From: an uncultured Eubacteriales bacterium
Lineage (GTDB): Bacteria > Bacillota > Clostridia > Oscillospirales > Oscillospiraceae
Direction: 5' to 3'
DNA: 16,592 nucleotides
Assembly: GCA_900555735.1 (NCBI GenBank)
Contig: USMI01000027.1
Location: 1 to 16,592 of the forward strand
The translations under genes were made by a program, and so were the position numbers. Positions 1 to 7,323 of this stretch are shown here, piece after piece. A model generated the notes under the pieces. The model made no database searches. It was not told the DNA's origin and was given only the letters and a program-made list of their open reading frames with translations. Each line of letters starts with the position of its first letter. The first letter of the stretch is position 1.

Positions 1-461
1 TTTTCCGCCACCCGCTGCCCGCCGCTGGCCACAGCGCGGCTCATCTGCTCGCCGGAGCGCTGCACGGCATAGCGCATGGCCTGCGCCAGTAGTTCCCTGC
101 GATGGGTCACCTCATAGGCGGTGCGGCCGTCGATGCCCGCCGCCACAAGGCGGCCGAAGGCAGGATCACGCATCTCCTTCTGCCAGTCAAAGTCCTCATA
201 GACCCGGCGGATATCCTCCGCCTCCTGCGCCAGCCGTGCCACGCAGCCGCTTTCGTAGGCATGCTGCTCCTCGGCCTGACGCCGCAGCGTTTCGTTCTCC
301 TGCCGCAGTGTCCGCAGGCGGCCGTCCAGAATTTTCTGCACCCGCGCCTGAAACGGCTGCTTGCACCGCCCTTGGATCAGTGCCTCAAATTCCGCCGCCG
401 CGCCGTCTGTATCCATGGCCTCCGGCGTACCGGCCTGCGTCAATTCCTGCTCGTCATGCAT
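1..461 (-). CDS. Scaffold-like phage head protein, 3' end cut by window start
   Basis: This frame runs off the window, so only the first 153 residues are seen. The ATG at 459-461 follows a strong AAGGAGGG with 6 nt spacing and overlaps the end of the Prp-like gene by 8 nt (ATGCATGA), which suggests translational coupling. The visible part has an acidic N-terminus, then a segment (about residues 24-48) starting EFEALIQGRCKQPFQARVQ, then a charged, probably coiled-coil stretch (about 48-85, LRQENETLRRQ). Such EFE.LI.G.....F..RVQ..L proteins often lie after portal and Prp-like genes in Firmicutes phages and are thought to be capsid scaffolds. The scaffold role comes from gene order and this weak resemblance; the C-terminal part is unseen. 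A tail or minor head protein is less likely. Confidence 0.6.
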   Translation of the reverse strand, partial: MHDEQELTQAGTPEAMDTDGAAAEFEALIQGRCKQPFQARVQKILDGRLRTLRQENETLRRQAEEQHAYESGCVARLAQEAEDIRRVYEDFDWQKEMRDPAFGRLVAAGIDGRTAYEVTHRRELLAQAMRYAVQRSGEQMSRAVASGGQRVAE

Positions 462-756
462 GGCGTTCCCTCCTTGTCCGAAGGTCTCTGACCTCCACAT
501 AGTCTCCATAGTGCCGCGCCAGCAGGCAAAGCCCCTGCCGCGCCACCTCCAGCGCGCCGCTGTCCTGCGCTGCCATCAGCGACCAGAAGCCGTCACCCCG
601 GATGTCCAGCACCGGGGCGCTTTGTGTTTTCAGCGTGGCCGCGGCGGCTTCCATCAGCATGCTGACGGCGGCGCATATGATGTCCTGTCCCTTGGCTCCA
701 TAGCCGCTGTGGCCATAGGCCCATACGGCCCGGTCGTGTATCGTCGCGCGGATCAT
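454..756 (-). CDS. Prp-type (YsxB family) cysteine protease, phage-borne copy
   Basis: This 100-residue protein matches the family of the ribosomal-protein L27-processing protease Prp. The GHSGYGAKGQDIICAAVS segment carries the predicted catalytic His16 and Cys28, 12 residues apart as in the Staphylococcus aureus enzyme (His22/Cys34), with conserved Gly15, Asp25 and Ser32. The full length is about that of the family. The chromosomal prp gene normally sits between rplU and rpmA; this copy instead lies between a portal gene (ATGA overlap at 753-756) and a scaffold-like gene (8-nt overlap). Host Prp is known to process capsid and scaffold proteins of some staphylococcal phages, so a dedicated phage copy most plausibly trims the head or scaffold protein. 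That role is inference. The family call is firm from the motif; the substrate is unknown. Confidence 0.82.
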   Translation of the reverse strand: MIRATIHDRAVWAYGHSGYGAKGQDIICAAVSMLMEAAAATLKTQSAPVLDIRGDGFWSLMAAQDSGALEVARQGLCLLARHYGDYVEVRDLRTRRERHA

Positions 757-2711
757 CTGGGCCGCACCACCTCTCTGGACTGCCTGCGGCTGCGCTCCAT
801 GGCGCTGGCTGCCGCCTGCGCCGCCTTCATGGTGCCGCCGGCGGCTGCTGCGGTGCCGGACTGCTCCGCCGCAAGGCCTTCCGCCAGACGGGTACCCTTT
901 ACCTCATCCACGATCTGCGCCAGCTGCAAAAGCTGCTGCCGCAGCGCCGCGATCTCAGAGGCCTGCGTCTTGCCGGAGGAGATCACCCGCGCCAGCTGAT
1001 CCTTATTTTTGAACTCCATCAGCTCCAGACACCGCAGCGCCTGATCCGCCAGATCATCCCGGAAGAAGCCCATCTGAAACAGCTGCAGGGCCAGCTGATT
1101 GTGCTCCGCCGTGCGGTAGGGGCTCTCTTGCTCCGCGCCGATCTCCAGATCGAATTCCGGCACCCGGTAGGATACGTTCACCCCGTCGTCCATCATCTTG
1201 GGCAGCAGGCCGCTGCGGTCATAGCTGATGAACTCCTCTGCCCCCATAGCGCCCAGCAGACGGAACTGCCTGGGCAGCTCATAGAACTGGCGGATCAGCT
1301 CGATGCACAGCGTCACCACGTCGGCAAAAGCCTCGTAGCCGTCGTCGATCATGTTGCGGCTCAGCTTGCCGCCGCTCTCCTGCAAAGCGGCGATGGCAGT
1401 ACCTGCCGTCACGCCGGAGGCGGTTCCGCCGTTGGCCACGTCACGGTTGCCCGCCGTCTCCTTCATCTCCGCGATCTTGTTGTTCAGGATCGCCACATAC
1501 ACGCTGTCAAGGCTGCCTGCGTGGATGGGTGCGATGGAGTCGCTGCCCAGATTTCCGTTGGTGTGGACAAAGGGCCGCGTCCAGTCGGCGTATTCGTTTT
1601 CATTCACCGCGCCGTCAGAGCGAATGAAGAACCGGGGCGTGGCGTTGGCCAGTGTGTTTTTCAGGATAGCCTGATTCATCAGGTCGATCTGCTTCTGGGG
1701 GCTCTTGCACAGATCCACATAGCCGTACCCGCAGGGCGTTCCCTCCTCAGGGAACAGCACGTCGAACACGAAGGGATACTTTCCGTGGTCGTACCAGCCC
1801 CGCTGCGCTATGCTTAGGCCGCAGGGCACCTGCTCCATCACCGGCGCGCCGTTTTCATCCACGCCGCGGAAGCGGGTCTCCATAGGCTGCTGGGTGTCGT
1901 TCTCCGTGGCATACAGCACCGTTTCCCCTACATACTTGCAGTATTGCAGCACCTTCCGGCCATCCACCTCCGTGTGATAGTACCAGTCCACCACCAGCGA
2001 CTTGTTGGAGGTATCCACCGTGTCGTCATAGAGATAGCGGCTCAAGGCCATGTCGCCCCGTCCCAGCTTTCCCTCCAGCTGGGGATAGGCCGCCAGCAGC
2101 TCCTCGTTGTCTCGCAGCTCGGTGGAGAAAAAGTTGGGGCTTTGTTGAATGTCGGTCACGCCCGGCGCCCAGAACAGGTTCAGCAGATCCATCCGCTTCA
2201 CGCTGATGTCGCCCAGACCGTTTAGCTTTCCGCCGTCCCAGAATACGCCGTACACGGCGCAGCCGGATTTCAGCTTGTACCACCATGCGGAGGAATAGGT
2301 GCGCTTGAACTGATTCTTCTTCAGAATTACCGGCAGAATACGGCTCAGCCGCTGGGCCTCCTGCCGGTCGTCCGGCTCACGGGGCAGCACAGTAGGGGAG
2401 GGGTAGCAGTCCATAGCGTCGGCGTGCTTGGACAGGATGCAGTTCACCAGCCATCCGCTGGCGGGCTGCGGGTCGCCGCTGTTGCCGCCCTGTCCCTCCT
2501 TCTCCATCTGTTCCCAGTGGCGCAGCTTCCAGAACTGCTCGTTGTCGATGATGCGCTGCTCCAGATGCAGCTTTCCGTGCCGGTACATTTTCAGGATCGC
2601 GTTGGCTCTGCGCAGCTCCTTCTGGCCGATCTTCGGCTTTGCCAGAATGTCGGCGGCGTTGGCGGCCGCGTCCCGTTCAATAACGGACTGTGTCATGTCG
2701 CTGTGTGTCAT
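753..2711 (-). CDS. Phage portal protein
   Basis: This 652-residue protein would form the ring at the capsid vertex through which DNA enters and to which the tail attaches. I call it a portal from its length, its overall character (a charged N-terminus, then the RTYSSAWWYKLKSGCAVYGV segment near residues 140-160 and the SPQKQIDLMNQAILKNTLAN segment near 340), and its place before Prp-like and scaffold-like genes. The C-terminus is Ala/Arg-rich (AAAAGGTMKAAQAAASAMER). The start chosen is the ATG at 2709-2711, preceded by GGGAGG with about 5 nt spacing. The frame is open back to a TTG at 2801, but that part runs through a 14-bp palindrome and has no ribosome site. The exact portal type (P22-like or another) cannot be settled by eye. 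No terminase gene lies upstream, which is unusual. Confidence 0.8.
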   Translation of the reverse strand: MTHSDMTQSVIERDAAANAADILAKPKIGQKELRRANAILKMYRHGKLHLEQRIIDNEQFWKLRHWEQMEKEGQGGNSGDPQPASGWLVNCILSKHADAMDCYPSPTVLPREPDDRQEAQRLSRILPVILKKNQFKRTYSSAWWYKLKSGCAVYGVFWDGGKLNGLGDISVKRMDLLNLFWAPGVTDIQQSPNFFSTELRDNEELLAAYPQLEGKLGRGDMALSRYLYDDTVDTSNKSLVVDWYYHTEVDGRKVLQYCKYVGETVLYATENDTQQPMETRFRGVDENGAPVMEQVPCGLSIAQRGWYDHGKYPFVFDVLFPEEGTPCGYGYVDLCKSPQKQIDLMNQAILKNTLANATPRFFIRSDGAVNENEYADWTRPFVHTNGNLGSDSIAPIHAGSLDSVYVAILNNKIAEMKETAGNRDVANGGTASGVTAGTAIAALQESGGKLSRNMIDDGYEAFADVVTLCIELIRQFYELPRQFRLLGAMGAEEFISYDRSGLLPKMMDDGVNVSYRVPEFDLEIGAEQESPYRTAEHNQLALQLFQMGFFRDDLADQALRCLELMEFKNKDQLARVISSGKTQASEIAALRQQLLQLAQIVDEVKGTRLAEGLAAEQSGTAAAAGGTMKAAQAAASAMERSRRQSREVVRPR

Positions 2712-2730
2712 AAGTACCTCCCGCATGTCA

Positions 2731-2762
2731 GTATGGGTGCGGAGCAGCCTCCGCACCCATAC
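2731..2762 (-). repeat. 14-bp perfect inverted repeat in the portal leader
   Basis: GTATGGGTGCGGAG at 2731-2744 pairs exactly with CTCCGCACCCATAC at 2749-2762, leaving a 4-nt loop. It lies about 10 nt before the portal ribosome site in transcript sense. Neither side has a T-run, so it is not a classical intrinsic terminator. It could be an mRNA-stabilising or translation-modulating hairpin, a protein-binding palindrome, or a scar at the prophage edge. Confidence 0.75.
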
Positions 2763-2868
2763 CGGAGCGCCGCTGGTTTGTTGCCCCTTTCCGTGCAACA
2801 AGACGTAAATTTTTTATGAAGAATCCAAAAACACCGAAAAATGGCCGTTGTCCTTCTCTTTCCCAGCC

Positions 2869-2897
2869 TTGACGGTTGCCCTGCGCCGATGTATAAT
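2869..2897 (+). promoter_or_regulatory. Sigma-A promoter of the methyltransferase gene
   Basis: The -35 box TTGACG (2869-2874) and the -10 box TATAAT (2892-2897) are separated by 17 nt, which is nearly consensus. Transcription should start near 2904. This places the start of translation at 2934 and rules out the ATGs at 2841 and 2890, which lie before the transcript start. No equally good promoter is seen before ecfA1, so this one may drive the downstream genes too. Confidence 0.85.
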
Positions 2898-2933
2898 AAA
2901 CTGATTTATTATCTGTATGGAGGACATAGGGTT

Positions 2934-3797
2934 ATGTGGATCGCGGACGGCTGGCAGGATTATGAATTGCTCTCCTGCGGCGGCGGAGAAAAACTGGAGC
3001 GTTGGGGACGCCAGATACTGGTGCGGCCTGACCCGCAGGCTATCTGGGAGGCGGACAAGCGCTCGAAGCTGTGGCGGCAGGCCAACGCCCGTTACAGCCG
3101 CAGTTCCACCGGCGGCGGCCATTGGGAGAAGAACGACCTGCCCCAGAGCTGGCCTATCCGCTATAAGGAGCTGACCTTTCAGGTAAAGCCCATGAACTTC
3201 AAGCATACGGGCCTGTTCCCGGAGCAGGCGGCCAACTGGGATTTCGCCATGGATGCCATTCGCAGCGCGGGGCGGCCCATCCGTGTGCTGAACTTGTTCG
3301 CCTATACCGGCGGCGCCACCGTGGCCTGCGCCAAGGCGGGCGCCAGCGTCTGCCATGTGGACGCGGCCAAGGGTATGGTTTCTTGGGCCAAGGAGAACGC
3401 CAGACTCTCCGGTCTGGCCGACGCGCCCATCCGCTGGATCGTGGATGACTGCGCCAAGTTTGTGGAGCGTGAGATCCGCCGGGGCAGGACCTACGACGCC
3501 ATCATCATGGATCCGCCCAGCTATGGCCGCGGCCCCTCCGGCGAGGTGTGGAAGCTGGAGGATAACCTCTATCCCTTCGTGAAGCTGTGCATGCAGGTGC
3601 TGTCGGATAAGCCCCTGTTCATCATCATCAACAGCTATACCACCGGCCTTGCGCCCTCGGTGCTGGGCTATATCCTGCACCTGCTGGCCTACCAGCGCTT
3701 CGGCGGCAAGGTCATGTGGGACGAGCTGGGCCTGCCCTGTACCGAGTCCGGCATGGCGCTGCCCTGCGGTGCCACAGGCCGCTGGGTCAGCGAATAA
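2934..3797 (+). CDS. SAM-dependent methyltransferase, RlmI/RlmK-like (COG1092 type)
   Basis: This 287-residue class I methyltransferase probably methylates a base in RNA. S-adenosylmethionine-binding motif I is VLNLFAYTGG (residues 118-127), followed by the acidic residue of the second strand (Asp143) and the DPPSYGRG catalytic-loop motif at 193-200. This order is typical of the RlmI/RlmK group of 23S rRNA cytosine/guanine methyltransferases. The N-terminal PUA domain of E. coli RlmI is not evident; the first ~110 residues are a shorter family-specific region (FPEQAANWDF). The ATG at 2934 is preceded by GGAGG (2919-2923, 10-nt spacing) and by a near-perfect promoter. The gene ends 33 nt before ecfA1 with no terminator between, so read-through is likely. 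The actual RNA target cannot be read from sequence. Confidence 0.85.
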   Translation: MWIADGWQDYELLSCGGGEKLERWGRQILVRPDPQAIWEADKRSKLWRQANARYSRSSTGGGHWEKNDLPQSWPIRYKELTFQVKPMNFKHTGLFPEQAANWDFAMDAIRSAGRPIRVLNLFAYTGGATVACAKAGASVCHVDAAKGMVSWAKENARLSGLADAPIRWIVDDCAKFVEREIRRGRTYDAIIMDPPSYGRGPSGEVWKLEDNLYPFVKLCMQVLSDKPLFIIINSYTTGLAPSVLGYILHLLAYQRFGGKVMWDELGLPCTESGMALPCGATGRWVSE

Positions 3798-3830
3798 CGC
3801 CATCACTTTCATAAGGAAACGATAGATATT

Positions 3831-4679
3831 ATGTCAACTATGCTGCAAACCGAGCATCTCTCCTTCACCTACCCGGCGGAGGAGGGGGTAAGCGCGCCCA
3901 CCACGGCGCTGGAGGATGTATCGCTGTCCATTGAAAAGGGCAGCTTTGTGGTGGTGCTGGGCCATAACGGCTCCGGCAAATCCACCTTGGCCAAGCATAT
4001 GAACGCCGTATTGCTGCCCTCCGGCGGCACGGTGTATGTAGAGGGTATGGACACCAAGGACGAGGCCCTGCTGCTGGAAATTCGCCGCCGCGTGGGCATG
4101 GTGTTCCAGAATCCGGATAACCAGATCGTCGCCAACGTGGTGGAGGAGGATGTGGCCTTCGCGCCGGAGAATCTGGGCGTCCCCAGTGAGGAAATTCGCC
4201 AGCGGGTGGACGATGCGCTGGCAGCGGTGGGCATGTCGGAATTCACCCGCCACGCGCCACATCTTCTCTCCGGCGGACAGAAGCAGCGGGTAGCCATCGC
4301 CGGTGTCATCGCCATGGTCCCGGAGTGCATCGTTCTGGACGAAGCCACCGCCATGCTGGATCCCTCCGGACGGCGCGAGGTGCTCTCCGCCATCCGTACA
4401 TTGAATCAGGAGCGGGGCATCACCGTGGTGCTCATTACCCACCACATGGATGAAGCCATGGATGCCGACCGCCTTATCGTCATGAACGACGGCAGGCTGG
4501 TCATGGACGGCACCCCGGCAGAGGTGTTCACGCAGGTGGATGCCCTCCGCGCCATGGGCCTTGCCGCCCCCGATACGGTGGAGCTGCTGTACGGCCTGCG
4601 TCAAAACGGCATGGACGTGCCGCTGACCGCCCTGACGGTGGATGACTGCGCCGCCGCCATCTGCAAAGCATTGCAATAG
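3831..4679 (+). CDS. ecfA1: ECF transporter ATPase subunit EcfA1
   Basis: This is one of the two nucleotide-binding subunits of the energy-coupling factor module, which powers uptake of vitamins and metal ions through exchangeable S components in the membrane. The 282-residue protein has Walker A GHNGSGKST (44-52), a Q-loop at Gln93, signature LSGGQKQR (146-153), Walker B ending in Asp170-Glu171, and the switch His204. The D-loop region reads DEATAMLDP, the form usual in EcfA1, where EcfA2 has DEPTAGLDP. The gene order ecfA1-ecfA2-ecfT-truA matches that in Bacillus and many other Firmicutes. No S-component gene is adjacent, so this is a shared (group II) module. The ribosome site is modest (AAGGAAA, ~11 nt upstream); a second in-frame ATG at 3840 is a possible alternative start. 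Confidence 0.93.
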   Translation: MSTMLQTEHLSFTYPAEEGVSAPTTALEDVSLSIEKGSFVVVLGHNGSGKSTLAKHMNAVLLPSGGTVYVEGMDTKDEALLLEIRRRVGMVFQNPDNQIVANVVEEDVAFAPENLGVPSEEIRQRVDDALAAVGMSEFTRHAPHLLSGGQKQRVAIAGVIAMVPECIVLDEATAMLDPSGRREVLSAIRTLNQERGITVVLITHHMDEAMDADRLIVMNDGRLVMDGTPAEVFTQVDALRAMGLAAPDTVELLYGLRQNGMDVPLTALTVDDCAAAICKALQ

Positions 4680-4689
4680 AGGATTACTC

Positions 4690-4717
4690 TTGCTGAAAAT
4701 CGTTAGATTTTCAGCAA
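4690..4717 (+). repeat. 12-bp perfect intercistronic hairpin between ecfA1 and ecfA2
   Basis: TTGCTGAAAATC (4690-4701) pairs exactly with GATTTTCAGCAA (4706-4717) around a GTTA loop. It starts 11 nt after the ecfA1 stop codon and ends 12 nt before the ecfA2 ribosome site. No T-run follows, so termination is unlikely. An RNA-processing or stabilising element, or a small repeated palindrome, fits better. Confidence 0.75.
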
Positions 4718-4742
4718 AATAAATGAAACGAGGAACCCAACA

Positions 4743-5609
4743 TTGGAACCCATCATTCGTGTCGATCATCTGACACATACTTATAGTGCCGGAACGCCCT
4801 TCCAGCGCAGCGCTGTGCAGGACATGTCGCTGGATATCCTGCCGGGTGAATTTCTGGGCATCATCGGCCATACCGGCAGCGGTAAATCCACCCTGATCCA
4901 GCATCTCAACGGCCTTTTGAAGCCTACTGAGGGGCATATTTACCTGAATGGGCAGGACATCTGGGCCGACCCCAAGAATATCCGTCAGGTGCGCTTCCGT
5001 GTGGGGCTGGTGTTCCAGTATCCGGAGTACCAGCTCTTTGAGGAGACGGTCTATAAGGACGTGGCCTTCGGCCCTAAGAATATGGGCCTTGACGATGCCG
5101 AGATTGACCGCCGCGTGCGCCAGTCGGTGCAGGCCGTGGGCCTGAACGCCGACGTGCTGGAGAAATCCCCCTTTGCCCTGTCTGGCGGACAGAAGCGCCG
5201 TGTGGCCATCGCCGGCGTTATGGCCATGGAGCCGGAGGTGCTGATCCTTGACGAGCCTACCGCCGGCCTTGATCCCCGCGGCTGCGAGGATATCCTCTCC
5301 CTCCTGCGGGATTACCATGCCCGGCGCGGCAGCACCGTGGTGCTGGTCAGCCACAGTATGGAGGAGATCGCCCGCAACGCCCGGCGCATCATCGTGCTGG
5401 ACAGAGGCGGCGTCTCCATGCAGGGAACCCCGGCAGAGGTGTTTGCCCGCGCCCGTGAGCTGGAATCCATCGGCCTTGACGTGCCGCAGGTCACCAAGAT
5501 TGCCCATGCCCTTTATGAAAAGGGCGTGGCCATCGACCCGGCGGTTTATACGGTGGAGGCGCTGCGTTCGCAGCTTCTCGCCCTGAAAGGGGGCCGCGAC
5601 CTATGCTGA
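4743..5609 (+). CDS. ecfA2: ECF transporter ATPase subunit EcfA2
   Basis: This is the partner ATPase of the ECF module. The 288-residue protein has Walker A GHTGSGKST (42-50), signature LSGGQKRR (146-153), Walker B ending LILDE with catalytic Glu171, the DEPTAGLDP D-loop typical of EcfA2, and switch His204. Translation most likely starts at TTG 4743, since GAGGA at 4730-4734 lies 8 nt before it, the next residues (EPIIRVDHLTHTY) are the normal N-terminus, and no ATG is better placed. The end overlaps ecfT by 7 nt, which implies tight coupling. The 63-nt gap from ecfA1 holds a strong hairpin that may set relative expression of the two ATPases. Confidence 0.93.
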   Translation: MEPIIRVDHLTHTYSAGTPFQRSAVQDMSLDILPGEFLGIIGHTGSGKSTLIQHLNGLLKPTEGHIYLNGQDIWADPKNIRQVRFRVGLVFQYPEYQLFEETVYKDVAFGPKNMGLDDAEIDRRVRQSVQAVGLNADVLEKSPFALSGGQKRRVAIAGVMAMEPEVLILDEPTAGLDPRGCEDILSLLRDYHARRGSTVVLVSHSMEEIARNARRIIVLDRGGVSMQGTPAEVFARARELESIGLDVPQVTKIAHALYEKGVAIDPAVYTVEALRSQLLALKGGRDLC

Positions 5610-6409
5610 AGGATATCACGCTGGGCCAGTATTTTCCCGGCGATACCCTGATCCACCGGCTGGATCCCCGCACCAAGCTTTTGTGCGTGATCCTGTATAT
5701 CGTGGCGCTGTTCAACGCCAAAAGCGTGCTGACCTACGCCATCGTGGCGGTGGTGCTGATCACCTGCATCCTGATCTCCAAGGTACACTATAAGGCCCTG
5801 ACCCGCGGATTGAAGCCCGTCTATATCATCGTGGCCTTCACCGCTATCATGAACTTGTTCTTCTCCGGCGGTACGCCGGTGGCGGACGTGTGGCTCCTGC
5901 GCCACATCACCTACGAGGGTATCCGCTCCGCCATCGCCATGGTGCTGCGTATCATTATGCTCATCATGGGTACGTTCCTTCTGACCTATACCACCAGCCC
6001 CATCAGCCTGACCGACGCGCTGGAGCATCTGCTGTCCCCGCTGAAGAAGCTGAAAATGCCCATTCACGAGCTGGCCATGATGATGTCCATCGCTCTGCGC
6101 TTCATTCCCACCCTGATCGAGGAGACGGACAAGATCATGTCCGCTCAGAAGGCCCGCGGCGCGGACTTCGAGTCCGGCAATATCTTCCAGCGGGCCAAGG
6201 CGCTGGTGCCCATTCTGGTGCCGTTGTTCATCAGCGCCTTCCGCCGTGCCGACGAGCTGGCCACGGCCATGGAGTGCCGCTGCTACCACGGCGGCGAGGG
6301 CCGCACCGCATTGCACGTTCTGCGCTACAAGGCCGCAGACTATCTGGCTCTTATTGGCTTCCTTATTTTTGCCGCAGGCATTATCGTTTTGAAGCATCTA
6401 GGGCTGTAA
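5603..6409 (+). CDS. ecfT: ECF transporter transmembrane subunit EcfT
   Basis: This 268-residue membrane scaffold couples the EcfA1/EcfA2 ATPases to substrate-binding S components. It has several hydrophobic segments (about 24-38, 42-58, 72-88, 110-130, 200-212, 247-264). The two cytoplasmic coupling motifs, normally Ala-Arg-Gly, appear as QKARGAD (ARG at 184-186) and MECRCYHGG (CRC at 225-227). The second is a variant; its arginine is kept while the flanking Ala and Gly are both Cys. The ATG overlaps the ecfA2 stop region and is preceded by an AAGGGGG site inside ecfA2. A REP-like palindrome follows the stop codon before truA. Confidence 0.93.
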   Translation: MLKDITLGQYFPGDTLIHRLDPRTKLLCVILYIVALFNAKSVLTYAIVAVVLITCILISKVHYKALTRGLKPVYIIVAFTAIMNLFFSGGTPVADVWLLRHITYEGIRSAIAMVLRIIMLIMGTFLLTYTTSPISLTDALEHLLSPLKKLKMPIHELAMMMSIALRFIPTLIEETDKIMSAQKARGADFESGNIFQRAKALVPILVPLFISAFRRADELATAMECRCYHGGEGRTALHVLRYKAADYLALIGFLIFAAGIIVLKHLGL

Positions 6410-6413
6410 TTTC

Positions 6414-6487
6414 GTAGGGGCGACCCTTGCGGTCGCCCGAAACGACATTCGCGTGGCTATGCGGGCGACCGCAAGGGTCGCCCCTAC
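6414..6487. repeat. Nested REP-like palindrome between ecfT and truA
   Basis: A 26-nt arm at 6414-6439 (beginning GTAGGGGCGACCCTTGCGG) is matched by its exact reverse complement at 6462-6487, with a 22-nt spacer. Each arm is itself a palindrome: GGGCGACC-CTTGC-GGTCGCCC in the left arm. The unit can therefore fold as one long hairpin or two small ones. This is the architecture of BIME/REPIN-type or MITE-like elements. From memory, related GTAGGGGCGACC... palindromes recur in gut Oscillospiraceae intergenic regions; no other copy lies in this window. No T-run follows. Confidence 0.85.
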
Positions 6488-6541
6488 ACTCGATCACCGG
6501 ATTTCACCGTGAAGCGTTGACCTATCCATGAAGGAGAACCT

Positions 6542-7297
6542 ATGCGCAATATTGCCCTGACATTGATGTATAACGGCAGCGCCTACCACGGCTGGCAGGT
6601 GCAGAAGACGGAGGTCTCCGTGGCCCAGACGCTGGAGCGGGGCCTCAGCATGGTCTGCGGCCATCCGGTGAAGCTCACCGGCTGCGGCCGCACGGATGCC
6701 GGCGTCCACGCCGAGCACTATGTGGCCAATTTCCGTACCGATTCCCGCATCCCGCTGGATCGCCTGCCCTTTGCCGTCAATACCCATATCCCGGAGGATA
6801 TCGCCGTCAAGGCCGCCTTCGAGGTGGCGGATGATTTCAACGCCATCGGCTCCTGCGTCAAGAAGGAATACACCTACCGCATCTACAACTCCCGCATCAA
6901 GAACCCGTTTTATGTCAATCGCGCCTATTTTTATCCCAAGAAGCTGGACGAAGCGGTGATGGACCGCGCCGCCCGTATGTTTGAGGGTACCCACGATTTT
7001 GCCGCCGTCCGCTCTGTGGGGACTAATGTCCGCAGCACGGTGCGCACCATCTACTACTGCCGCGTTACTCGGAACGAGGAACTGCTGGAGCTGAAGGTAT
7101 GCGCCAACGGATTTCTGTATAATATGGTACGTGCCATTACCGGCACGGTGCTGTACGCCGCCGAGGGCAAGCTGGCCCCGGAGGATATCCCCGTCATTCT
7201 GGACAGCGGCAACCGCACGCTGGCGGGGCCTACCGCGCCGCCGGGCGGCCTGTACCTGACCCGTGTCTGGTACGATGACGAACGCTTGGAACGCTGA
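6542..7297 (+). CDS. truA: tRNA pseudouridine(38-40) synthase TruA
   Basis: TruA converts uridines 38, 39 and 40 in the anticodon arm of many tRNAs to pseudouridine. The 251-residue product has the family's normal length. The catalytic aspartate is Asp52 in GCGRTDAGVHA, and other family blocks are present (YNGSAYHGWQVQ near 10-21, NTHIPEDIAV, FLYNMVRAITG near 190-200). The start ATG at 6542 follows AAGGAGA with 5-6 nt spacing. Linkage to ecfA1-ecfA2-ecfT is an old conserved Firmicutes arrangement, but here a REP-like palindrome of about 75 bp separates ecfT from truA. rplM-rpsI, which follow truA in Bacillus, are absent. Confidence 0.95.
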   Translation: MRNIALTLMYNGSAYHGWQVQKTEVSVAQTLERGLSMVCGHPVKLTGCGRTDAGVHAEHYVANFRTDSRIPLDRLPFAVNTHIPEDIAVKAAFEVADDFNAIGSCVKKEYTYRIYNSRIKNPFYVNRAYFYPKKLDEAVMDRAARMFEGTHDFAAVRSVGTNVRSTVRTIYYCRVTRNEELLELKVCANGFLYNMVRAITGTVLYAAEGKLAPEDIPVILDSGNRTLAGPTAPPGGLYLTRVWYDDERLER

Positions 7298-7323
7298 TAC
7301 CCGCCGCGAAAGGGAGGGAGACC

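Noticed and set aside
2712..2801. Upstream extension of the portal frame to a TTG at 2801.
   Set aside because: It has no ribosome site and runs through the 14-bp palindrome, while the ATG at 2709-2711 has a good site.
2778..2815. 7-bp hairpin (TTGTTGC/GCAACAA) followed by six T, resembling a plus-strand terminator.
   Set aside because: The T-run is 8 nt from the stem, the loop is long, and no plus-strand gene lies upstream.
3834..5507. Long minus-strand open frame opposite ecfA1/ecfA2.
   Set aside because: It is a GC-driven antisense frame; both plus-strand genes have full family motifs, and its translation is His/Gly/Gln-rich without any recognisable domain.
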